From: Corticicoccus populi
GTDB taxonomy: Bacteria; Bacillota; Bacilli; Staphylococcales; Salinicoccaceae
Length of the DNA: 64,000 bases
Direction of reading: 5' to 3'
Assembly (NCBI RefSeq): GCF_042686195.1
Contig: NZ_JBHUOQ010000004.1
Span: 248,001 to 312,000 of the forward strand
Shown: piece by piece, positions 52,042 through 60,700 of the stretch
Layout: the number at the start of each line of letters is the position of its first letter
Numbering within the stretch: position 1 is the first letter of the stretch
Program-made: the position numbers and the translations under genes
The notes under the pieces: model-generated
What the model was told of the DNA's origin: nothing
The model's database searches: none
The model's input: the letters and a program-made list of their open reading frames with translations, nothing else

Positions 52042-52461
52042 ATGAATATGTATAATGAAATATTACTGGCCGCAGATGGTTCGGAGAACAGTTTCAGAGC
52101 CGCAGAGGAGAGTTTAAATTTCATACATGAAGACAGCGTGGTTACAATCCTTAATGTTATTAACAGTAATGAAATTAAAAAAGATGTGCTGCACCAGAAA
52201 AGTTCAGAAGGTCTAAAAACCAAACGTAAAAAAAAGCTTTCGAAAATTATTGAATTATACAAAGAACAGAACATTCATTATGAACTCTATTTTGAATACG
52301 GCATCCCTGACGAAACAGTCGTCTCTTTTGCCAACAACGGTCCGTTTCAATTGGTAGTTCTCGGCAGCAGAGGATTAAACAGTTTTCAGGAAATGGTCAT
52401 GGGCAGTGTCAGCCATAAAGTAGTGAAGCGTGTTAAAAAACCAGTCATTATCGTAAAATAA
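52042..52461 (+). CDS. Universal stress protein (UspA)
   Basis: 139 residues. The ATP-binding motif G-x2-G-x9-G-S/T reads GSRGLNSFQEMVMGSVS near the end; the N-terminal ILLAADGSENS matches UspA. It is probably an ATP-binding stress protein partnered with the SulP transporter (same operon, AAGGAGG). A long Lys-rich central helix is a mild variation. Confidence 0.9.
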   Translation: MNMYNEILLAADGSENSFRAAEESLNFIHEDSVVTILNVINSNEIKKDVLHQKSSEGLKTKRKKKLSKIIELYKEQNIHYELYFEYGIPDETVVSFANNGPFQLVVLGSRGLNSFQEMVMGSVSHKVVKRVKKPVIIVK

Positions 52462-52472
52462 AAATATCAAAG

Positions 52473-52513
52473 AGAGATGGTCTGCATAGCGGTTATGTAG
52501 ACCATCTCTTATT
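52473..52513. terminator. Terminator between uspA and the SDR gene
   Basis: AGAGATGGTCT (52473-52483) pairs perfectly with AGACCATCTCT (52499-52509), then TATTT. Confidence 0.85.
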
Positions 52514-52525
52514 TAACTGTGAATA

Positions 52526-53344
52526 TTATTCTGTTGTTTCTTTCCATTTTGAGTCACTGAGCATTTCACCCGGCCAGGTATATGCCATCACACCGCCGTC
52601 AATCGTAATATTCTCTCCAGTAATGAATGATGAATCATCAGAAGCAAGGAACGTAACCAGTTTACCTACTTCTTCAGGCGTACCTAACCGGCCAAGTGGT
52701 GTGATCCATTTTTGGTTATCCCGGAATTCCTTCCCGGCATCATCTTCACTGTCTCCCACCAGATTATCCACTAAAGGAGTCTCAATTGTGCCCGGTGCAA
52801 TTGAATTGGCACGTATATTTTCCCGGCCGTATTCAATAGCGATGGATTTTGTGAAATTAATAATTCCACCCTTCGCTGCATTGTATGCAGAACGGTTTAA
52901 ATCAGCTGCGAGGCCCGAGAAAGAAGCGGTATTGATAATAGATCCGCCGTTATCGAGCATCAGCGGCAGAAAGAACTTAGTGACAAGGAAAGTCCCTCTC
53001 AAATCTACACCGACAATTTTATCAAATACTTCGACCGGAAACTCATGAACTCTGCCGGCTGGATTATCAATTCCTGCATTATTGAATAATATATCTATCT
53101 TTCCAAAACGTTTTTCAATTTCATCGACAGTCTCTTTCACTGCAGATTCTTCAGAAATATCCACTATAAATGCATCCGCCTTAAATCCCTGATTTCTTAA
53201 TTTCAGGGCTGCATCTTCAACACTTTCCGATATATCGAGCATCAGAACATGTGCCCCCTGCTCAGCCATCACCTTCGCTGATGCCTGTCCGATTCCCGTA
53301 CTTGAACCTGTCAGTACAGCAGTCTTTCCTTCTAATTTATTCAT
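52526..53344 (-). CDS. SDR-family oxidoreductase
   Basis: 272 residues from ATG 53344 with AGAGGTGATTGG just upstream. The cofactor motif is TGSSTGIG, NNAG is present (FNNAGID), and the catalytic set is Ser (NTASFSG) and Tyr-Asn-Ala-Ala-Lys. The C-terminal IDGG is intact. It resembles glucose-1-dehydrogenase/FabG-like SDRs; substrate unknown. Its promoter region is short and unremarkable. Confidence 0.87.
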   Translation of the reverse strand: MNKLEGKTAVLTGSSTGIGQASAKVMAEQGAHVLMLDISESVEDAALKLRNQGFKADAFIVDISEESAVKETVDEIEKRFGKIDILFNNAGIDNPAGRVHEFPVEVFDKIVGVDLRGTFLVTKFFLPLMLDNGGSIINTASFSGLAADLNRSAYNAAKGGIINFTKSIAIEYGRENIRANSIAPGTIETPLVDNLVGDSEDDAGKEFRDNQKWITPLGRLGTPEEVGKLVTFLASDDSSFITGENITIDGGVMAYTWPGEMLSDSKWKETTE

Positions 53345-53437
53345 TCCAATCACCTCTTGCCTCATCATTATTCTCCATATATGTACCTGAAATTACGAGG
53401 AGTTAAACACGGATAATCAGTTACATTTTTTAATAAC

Positions 53438-53878
53438 TTAAAGCCATTCAACGCTCTCTAGCATTTCTTCAGTCAGGTTGAGACCGGGCAGATTGTTCTC
53501 TACATATTTTTTCACATCAAAATCAGGATGTTCCTTACGCGTCAGTATATCAAGACCTGATGGTGTAACCAGAGAGGACTGAAACTGAATAATGAGCAGG
53601 TCGTCATTGATAAAAATCACTTCCCACTTACTTTTTAATAATTTTAAAATACCGTTCCCTCTCCATACAAACTGTCCTTCTCTAAAATGATCAATACCCT
53701 TAATTTCTTTTATCTTGTTTTTATTTGTATAGGTCACTAAATCAAAAAACTTTAACGGATTAGATTGCTTCAGTGTATAAGTAATCGCAGGGCTAAGTCT
53801 TTTTCCTGAAGTCCACATTGGAAATGTTGTACCTTTAATTATCCAGGTGCCGGGCAGTGCTGAACTTAAATCAGTCAA
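53438..53878 (-). CDS. Hypothetical lipocalin-like protein
   Basis: 146 residues from TTG 53878 with GAGGTGAT 6 nt upstream. The opening LPGTWIIKGTTFPMWTSGKR resembles lipocalin-like beta-barrel domains (Gly-x-Trp near the N terminus), with alternating short strands. There is no signal peptide, so it is likely cytoplasmic. I cannot assign a function; fold assignment is tentative. Confidence 0.55.
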   Translation of the reverse strand: MTDLSSALPGTWIIKGTTFPMWTSGKRLSPAITYTLKQSNPLKFFDLVTYTNKNKIKEIKGIDHFREGQFVWRGNGILKLLKSKWEVIFINDDLLIIQFQSSLVTPSGLDILTRKEHPDFDVKKYVENNLPGLNLTEEMLESVEWL

Positions 53879-53935
53879 TTAATCACCTCATCTGTAATAG
53901 TCATACGTTCATGAATATATTTCTTCCTGCAAGAC

Positions 53936-54823
53936 TTACTTAAACCCTCTTGTGAATTCTTCCGGTACTTTTGATTCAAACCGTAACAATTCTCCTGTTA
54001 CAGGGTGGTTGAATGAAATGACATGTGCATGAAGACCGATTCTGCGGATAGGATTATTTTGTGCACCGTATTTCTTATCACCAACGATAGGGTGCCCCAG
54101 ATCCTGCATATGCACACGAATCTGGTTTTTACGTCCTGTATCCAGATTCACCTTAAGCAGTGAGAATTTTTTATTGGATTTTAATACTTTATATCGTGTA
54201 ACTGCTTTTTTACCTTTGTTAGGATTTTTACTGGATCTCATAATAAGGGCTTTATTCTCCGTCAGCCATGAAGTGATTTTACCGCCTTCAGTAACCGTGC
54301 CTTCCACCAGTGCGATATATGTCCGTTCTTTGACAGCATTTTTCCATGCATTCTGCAGCTTCTGCTGTACTTCCCTGCGCCGTGCAAACACCATCACACC
54401 AGATGTATCACGGTCTAAGCGGTGCACGACAAAAATACGGTTTCTTGGATTCTTTTTCTGCACATAGTCTGAAAGCAGGCGGTAGGCAGTTATTTTACTT
54501 TCTTTCTCTGAAGCGATGGATAATACGCCGGCTTCTTTCTCAACGACAATAATATCCTCATCTTCATGAAATATCTGTATGCCTTTAAGCTTAATATTAC
54601 TGGCCGCTGAACGAATCTCCACGCGGTCTCCCGGTACAAGTTCATCATTAAACTGAGTCGTACCCTTTCCATTCACAAAAATCTGCCCGCGGCTTAAAAT
54701 ACTTTTTACTGATTTTCGGCTCTGTGACGGCATCATTTCAATTAAAAACTTCAATACCTCAGTCTTTTCCTTAACCACCCATGTCGTATCCTGCTTCTGT
54801 GTTCTCGTTCTTTTATTCATCAT
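53936..54823 (-). CDS. RluA/RluD-family pseudouridine synthase
   Basis: 295 residues. An S4-like RNA-binding region lies at about residues 18-80 (SRKSVKSILSRGQIFVNGK). The catalytic motif HRLDRDTSGVM holds Asp137. The later DTGRKNQIRVHMQDLGHPIVGDKKYG is the family's second signature. It isomerises uridine in rRNA or tRNA; the exact site cannot be predicted. ATG 54823 is followed by ATG 54820. Possibly transcribed with the lipocalin-like gene. Confidence 0.9.
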   Translation of the reverse strand: MMNKRTRTQKQDTTWVVKEKTEVLKFLIEMMPSQSRKSVKSILSRGQIFVNGKGTTQFNDELVPGDRVEIRSAASNIKLKGIQIFHEDEDIIVVEKEAGVLSIASEKESKITAYRLLSDYVQKKNPRNRIFVVHRLDRDTSGVMVFARRREVQQKLQNAWKNAVKERTYIALVEGTVTEGGKITSWLTENKALIMRSSKNPNKGKKAVTRYKVLKSNKKFSLLKVNLDTGRKNQIRVHMQDLGHPIVGDKKYGAQNNPIRRIGLHAHVISFNHPVTGELLRFESKVPEEFTRGFK

Positions 54824-54984
54824 ATCTATCCTCTATCTTTAGTTTTTATATTGTTCGTACCCATCTGCATTAAGATTATGCTGTGTCATTATCATACCAC
54901 GACATCTCATGCCGAATCATTTTCTATACAGAATGTCATACTGTCCTGCAAAATAAATTTAATTTAGATTATAAATAGTGTTCA

Positions 54985-55013
54985 TTTACATTAAATGTTA
55001 AAATTAATGTATT
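54985..55013 (+). promoter_or_regulatory. Promoter of the leader-acetyltransferase unit
   Basis: TTTACA (54985-54990), 17-nt spacer, TGTATT (55008-55013). Transcription would start near 55020, giving a leader of about 100 nt before the acetyltransferase. Confidence 0.5.
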
Positions 55014-55033
55014 AATTAGAGAGGTGTGATGAC

Positions 55034-55072
55034 ATGAAAAACTTATATGAAAACCTGGTGATGGAAAAGTAG
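55034..55072 (+). CDS. Putative 12-residue leader peptide
   Basis: MKNLYENLVMEK followed by TAG. It has an excellent AGAGAGGTG ribosome site (55018-55026) 7 nt before ATG. Its last codons form segment 1 of the RNA structure at 55063-55113. The peptide's likely job is ribosome positioning, as with erm/cat leader peptides; it is probably not a functional protein. Inferred from layout only. Confidence 0.6.
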   Translation: MKNLYENLVMEK

Positions 55073-55113
55073 GAGTAGGACTCTTCTTTTCCAATTAAAA
55101 AATGAAAAGAGGA
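55063..55113 (+). promoter_or_regulatory. Predicted translational attenuator
   Basis: Three segments compete. Segment 2 (55082-55092) can pair with segment 1 (55063-55073: seven pairs, one mismatch, three pairs) or with segment 3 (55104-55113: ten pairs, one G-U). Segment 3 contains AGAGGA, the acetyltransferase ribosome site. Pairing 2:3 would hide it; pairing 1:2 would free it. Confidence 0.6.
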
Positions 55114-55118
55114 ATTCT

Positions 55119-55661
55119 GTGTATAAAGATAATGAATTAGTGCTGCGGCCGATTGAAAGAAAAGACCTTCCGCATATATGGAGACTTGTATATAAGGAAG
55201 AAGCACCTGAATGGAAGCAATGGGATGCCCCGTATTATCCCCATGCTTCGAAGTCCTATGAGGACTTTATGAAAACAGCTGAATCACTAATTGGTGACGA
55301 TAGTATGTGGGTGATTGAAGTATCCGGCGAGTGTATCGGGACAGTTTCATACTACTGGGAACACGAGCCGTCCAAGTGGCTTGAGACTGGTATTATTTTA
55401 TATGAATCTGTCAGCTGGGGCAGGGGAATAGGTACACGTGCAATGCGTATGTGGATCAGCCATTTATTTAATACTATGCAGCTCGTCCGTGCAGGTTTTA
55501 CCACCTGGTCCGGAAATGAACGGATGATCAGAGTTGGAGAAAAATTAGGCATGCAGATGGAAGCCAGAATAAGAAAAGTAAGATACTATAACAATCACTA
55601 TTATGATTCTATCCGGATGGGTGTGTTACGTGAAGAATGGGGAGATAGATATCATCATTAA
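55119..55661 (+). CDS. GNAT-family acetyltransferase (RimJ/RimL-like)
   Basis: 180 residues from GTG 55119 with AGAGGA 6 nt upstream. GNAT core: VLRPIERKDLPHIWRLVYKE at the N terminus, acetyl-CoA loop WGRGIGTRAMRMWI (Arg/Gly-x-Gly-x-Gly/Ala), then NERMIRVGEKLGMQMEARIR. It acetylates an unknown amine. The leader peptide and ribosome-site hairpin upstream suggest induction by a translation inhibitor, perhaps one this enzyme inactivates (inference). Followed by a 13-bp terminator stem. Confidence 0.85.
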   Translation: MYKDNELVLRPIERKDLPHIWRLVYKEEAPEWKQWDAPYYPHASKSYEDFMKTAESLIGDDSMWVIEVSGECIGTVSYYWEHEPSKWLETGIILYESVSWGRGIGTRAMRMWISHLFNTMQLVRAGFTTWSGNERMIRVGEKLGMQMEARIRKVRYYNNHYYDSIRMGVLREEWGDRYHH

Positions 55662-55692
55662 ATCTACCATTCAGAACAGCCTTTAATATAAT

Positions 55693-55745
55693 AAAGAACT
55701 CAAGAACTCTAAGCTATCAGCTGGGAGAATCTTGAGTTCTTTATT
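55693..55745. terminator. Bidirectional terminator between GNAT and Mga-like genes
   Basis: AAAGAACTCAAGA and TCTTGAGTTCTTT pair perfectly (13 bp) around a 24-nt loop that folds further. Confidence 0.85.
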
Positions 55746-55794
55746 TAACATTAATCTGCTACAGACCTTTATCATATTTCAGGCACATCCATAA

Positions 55795-57309
55795 TTACTT
55801 ATGCGGTAACAAACGATTTCTTTTCTTCTGCAGGATAGTATCAATCAACTGTTCGAGTTCAGCCAGCCGCAGTGAAAAATCAGGCAGGCGGTGCAGGTAA
55901 AATATCGGCTGCTTAATATTCAACTGTAAAGTAGTCGATGAAATTAATACATCAAAATCATGTTGAAGCAATTTCCTTTCACTGATTTCCCTACCTGGTA
56001 TAGTGTCTACTTCAATAAACCGTCTTAATGTACTTTTAAGTTCCTCAGAGAAACTTAAAGCAATTGAATCAGTACTATGATTGTAGACTAACAATCTGCA
56101 GGAGTTAAACTGATAGAACAAATTTTTCGTTAAGTTACTCCATGTGAGGATAAACGAGCTAAGTATATCCTTAATCATATCCTCACCAAAATACAATTTT
56201 CGCTTATCAAACAACTCAACCAACAGCTGGTAAAGGGCATTATAAAATGGGGAATAATGATGCTCATATATCGTTACGAGTTTATATTCCCGCGGCTTAA
56301 ATAATAAGTAGTTGATTGATTTACAAGTTGATAAACCTTTTCCATAATAGGATATTTTTAAATTAATTCGATAAATATCAAATTTGGATGGTCTAACATC
56401 ATCAGGAAGATTAAACTGTTCTGATAAAGTGTTAATTATTTCAGCAATATCGTTCACTTCGGCAATATTTCTTACTTCATCATTATACCTTAATGCTGAA
56501 TTCATCTGATTATCTGTAAATATATCTGCGAAAAAATGATGCATGCTTAAAAGCTCATTGTAACAATTTTGACGGACTTTTTCTGGTAGATTTAGACTCG
56601 AAACAGTATTTTTCAACCACTCAATATCTTCACATGAATATTTACTTCCCCCTACCAACAAATGATTATGCAGTGCCCGCACAGTACATACCGCTATAAT
56701 ATTACGATACTCTATTATATTAAATGAATTTTCTTCAAATCTAAAAGAACCGGACAATTTTTCTATCAATTTTTTGAAGGTTCTCTCATCAATATTATGA
56801 AACGGCCATTCAGTAACACTATAGGCTTCCTGAAAATATGAAATATAAAATGTTCGAATCATTAATTCTTCACCAGTTATATATAATGGACTTGTATGAA
56901 TTGATAGTCCAAAATAATCCAGGGTGGTGTTCAAGTTCTTTAACAACCTGTTTAAAGTTGATGGACTAATATACAAATAATCTGCCATTTCTTTTTTACT
57001 GACAACATCCTCAAAAAATAATTTTTCCAAAAGCTGAAATGATTCAGTGTTTTTAAATACAGCACGCTGGAAATAATCCAAACCAATATTGACCGGCAGT
57101 TTAAGACTGATACCCTCTGTTGAAGTAATCAATTCCCCGTCTAAATCTTTACAAATTTTTTTTAGGTCTGATAAATAATAACCAACACTTCTCCGTGAAA
57201 TCATCAAAACTTCAGAAAGCTCTTGTATTGTTACAGGCATACTTTCAGAAAATAAGTATTCAATCATGTTAAATTTGTGCTTTTCAATTGAGGGAACCAC
57301 ATCCCACAT
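55795..57309 (-). CDS. Mga/AtxA-like transcriptional regulator
   Basis: 504 residues, Mga-like length. Two N-terminal helix-turn-helix units (MPVTIQELSEVLMISRRSVG near 28-47, and SKKEMADYLYISPSTLNRLL near 103-122), PRD-like helical domains (about 170-400) and a C-terminal EIIB-like end (QHDFDVLISSTTLQLNIKQP). The base composition is clearly more AT-rich than the neighbours, suggesting transfer. It is divergent from the giant surface protein, which it may activate, as Mga does for M proteins (inference). Confidence 0.8.
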   Translation of the reverse strand: MWDVVPSIEKHKFNMIEYLFSESMPVTIQELSEVLMISRRSVGYYLSDLKKICKDLDGELITSTEGISLKLPVNIGLDYFQRAVFKNTESFQLLEKLFFEDVVSKKEMADYLYISPSTLNRLLKNLNTTLDYFGLSIHTSPLYITGEELMIRTFYISYFQEAYSVTEWPFHNIDERTFKKLIEKLSGSFRFEENSFNIIEYRNIIAVCTVRALHNHLLVGGSKYSCEDIEWLKNTVSSLNLPEKVRQNCYNELLSMHHFFADIFTDNQMNSALRYNDEVRNIAEVNDIAEIINTLSEQFNLPDDVRPSKFDIYRINLKISYYGKGLSTCKSINYLLFKPREYKLVTIYEHHYSPFYNALYQLLVELFDKRKLYFGEDMIKDILSSFILTWSNLTKNLFYQFNSCRLLVYNHSTDSIALSFSEELKSTLRRFIEVDTIPGREISERKLLQHDFDVLISSTTLQLNIKQPIFYLHRLPDFSLRLAELEQLIDTILQKKRNRLLPHK

Positions 57310-57764
57310 ACCCTATCCCTGCCTTCTGATATTAATACTCTTATCTATCTTTAAATTATAAAATATAAGCTCTCATTAATTAATACAGTACAAGCAAATC
57401 CTTAAAACCATAATTTACATCTTCCTATGCAAATCATGACAAATCATAGCGATTTTTATTAATACAAAGGTGATATATTAAAAATTGTAATAGTAGATTA
57501 AGTTTTTCAACAGATGGATTTAGATCTGAATATCATTATCAAATCCTTTGCTTACATACAACTTTACAAATAGTTATTAGCAGACTTCTAAATAATAAAT
57601 TTAAGGTTTGATTTAATGATATTCACCTATGATTCAACAATTCTATTAAAAGGAGGATCGATTAAATTATCAATTATTATGACACTTAATTTTTATCGCA
57701 ATTTATTGTAAAAATAAGGTTTAAATTAAATATTATTCAATTTTAAAGAAAGAAGTGAAGAATA
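57310..57764. other. Long AT-rich control region between regulator and adhesin
   Basis: 455 nt. It contains a near-perfect Shine-Dalgarno AGGAGG (57651-57656) with no proper gene after it: a 17-codon ATT-started frame and a 10-codon ATG frame end at 57711. No clear TTGACA/TATAAT promoter was picked. Several A/T tracts could serve regulator binding. Confidence 0.5.
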
Positions 57765-60700
57765 GTGGTACTAGGAAGTTTTTCCAAAAAATTTGGATTA
57801 GTCTTTTTAGCACTGTTAATCATCAGCTCAAGTATTTTCAGCTACATATCATTTATTGGAGATAGTGATAATAGAGCTTTGGCTGAAGAAATACATGATG
57901 ATGGTACAGGCGGAATGATTAACCCGGGAGCACCCCAGGAATTTGAAGAATCAATTATTTCGAAAAATGCTACATATACAGGGACTCCCGGAGAATATTT
58001 TATCGACTTAAATATTGAAGGGAAAAACAGGGAGACTGTTGAACCCACTGACATTGTTATTGTTTATGATAATTCCAACAGTATGGCAAATAATAACAGA
58101 GTGGGCATTGCATATAATGCAGTTTCCGATTTTATCAATCAAATGCTGACTGACGATAACGAAAATATCAGAATGGCTCTCGTATCATACGGGACCCATG
58201 TCATGGATGGCAGACGTAATACTGTTTATGGTGGGAATATGGGCAATTATTCTCACAAAACATTAACAACGAACCCAAGCAGTTTAATTAATCGACTGCC
58301 TGCGAATGTTCCTAACAATAGAGGTTCCGGAAATAATGGCGGAACATACACACAAGAAGCTTTGAATGAAGCAGGAAATATTCTGGCTGCAAGCAATGCT
58401 GAAAATAAGGTGATTATTACTATTACTGACGGAGCACCGACTATTAGTCATGATGGCAATACGATTCAAGGTCGGGGCACTAGTTTCTTCTATGGTTCTA
58501 ACAACAGATTTAACCATGGAACAAATACAATAAATGCGGCGCAGACTTTAAAAAGCAACGGTATTGACATGCATTCCATCGGGATAGAATTAACCGGAGA
58601 TGCCGGTGCTTCATTACAACAAGTAACCCATGTAATGGAAAATATCGCTTCTAGCCCGTCTCAATATTATAATGCTGCACAAGTATCTCAAATCGTTGAA
58701 ATTTTAAGTCAAATTTCAACAGGTCTTATAGGAAGTATCCAAAATGGGACTGTAACTGATCCGATGGGAGAAATGGTTGAACTGGCGCTGCAGGGTGATT
58801 CATTTACAGCGGCAAGTGATGCGAACTTATCAGATGGTGATTATTTCTTAAGTGCAAGTGATTCTGCACTCCTTAACGGTGTAAATGTTTCTTTAGATGG
58901 TGAAACAATCACTCTTGATAATCTAAATCTGGCAGCAGGACAATCTGTAAATTTACGTTATAAAGTACATCTTGATACAGATAATGAAAACTTCACAAGC
59001 GACGATTATTTCAGAACAAATGGGACAACAACATTTATTCCTAATGCTGACAACCCGGATACTGTAAGAGAGTTCGAAGTTCCTCAGATTAGCGGAACGT
59101 CTTTAGAAGTTTCGGGGATAAAAATCTGGGAAGATGATGGTGGAGAAATGAACCGCCCTCCGGAAATCGAAATCCACTTGTATAGAACAACTGAAAACCA
59201 GACAGATGGCACTTTTGTTGAAACTGTTACAGTGACTCCAAATGAGAATGATGAGTGGGGATATGTTTTTGAAGGACATCCGTCATACTCCTCAACAGGA
59301 GAAATTTATGAATATTATGTTCAAGAAGTTACTGTAGATGGCTATACCACTGAGTACAGTGAAGATGGATTTGATATCATTAATACACTTGAAGTAAATT
59401 CATCTATCAGTTTGGAAAAGACTAGTAATGTGGAAGAGATTACTGAAGTCGGTCAAACAATAACATACACCTTTGAGGTTGAAAATACTGGTAATGTTAC
59501 AGTGACAAATCTGGTACTGGATGACCCAATGCTGGGTGGGAACATCACACTCGATGTGACCGAACTCGTACCGGGAGACTCAACGACTGTCACGCAGGAA
59601 TACACTGTAACTCAGGAGGACCTCAACAACGGTGGTATCCAAAACATCGCGTCCGTCACAGGGGAAGATCCGAGAGGCGGTACACCGGAAGATACGGACG
59701 AAGATGAACTTCCCGGGACACAGGAGCCAAGTATTTCTCTTGAAAAAACAGCGGACCGAAATGACTTAGTCGCAGGTGAAGATATCCAATATACCTTCAC
59801 CGCAACGAATAATGGGAATGTGACGCTGAATAATGTCAATCTGACTGATATCCTTGATGGCATTAGTGATATCACATATGTATCGATAAACGGGGAAGAC
59901 ATTGAAGATGTCGAAAACATCATACTTCAGCCCAATGATGTATTGGTTGCGGAAGCAAGTTACACTGTCACACAGACTGATGTCGATGCAGGTATTGTCA
60001 ACAACGAAGCAACCGTATCGGGAACACCGCCTGGTTCTGAGGAACCGGTGCAGGACACAGACACAGTCTCTGTGCCTCAGGATGTCGAAGGCAGCTTAAC
60101 CCTTCAAAAATCTAGTGACCTGGATGCATTTGTCGAAGCTGGGCAAGTCGTCACGTATGAATTTATCATTACGAACGACAGTAATGTAACCATCTCGAAC
60201 CTGGTACTGGATGATCCGATGTTGGGTGGCAACATCACACTCGATGTGACCGAACTCGTACCCGGTGACTCAACCACTGTGACGCAGGAATACACTGTGA
60301 CGCAGGAGGACCTCAACAACGGCGGTATCCAAAACATCGCGTCCGTCACAGGGGAAGATCCGAGGGGCGGTACACCGGAAGATACCGACGAAGATGAACT
60401 CCCAGGGACACAGGAGCCGAGTATTTCTCTTGAAAAAACAGCCGACCGAAATGACTTAGTCGCAGACGAAAACATTCAATATACCTTCACTGTCACGAAT
60501 AATGGGAATGTGACGCTGAATAATGTGAACTTAACCGATGTATTAGAGGGTCTAAGTGATATTAATTACTTAACCATTAATGATGAAACCATTGAAGATA
60601 TCGAAAACATCATCCTCCAACCGGGCGATGTACTCAATGCGGAAGCAAGTTACGCCGTCACACAGACTGATGTCGATACCGGCGTTGTCAACAACGAAGC

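Noticed and set aside
57765..57920. Alternative adhesin start at a later ATG (57916)
   Set aside because: It would remove the signal peptide, which is complete when translation starts at GTG 57765.
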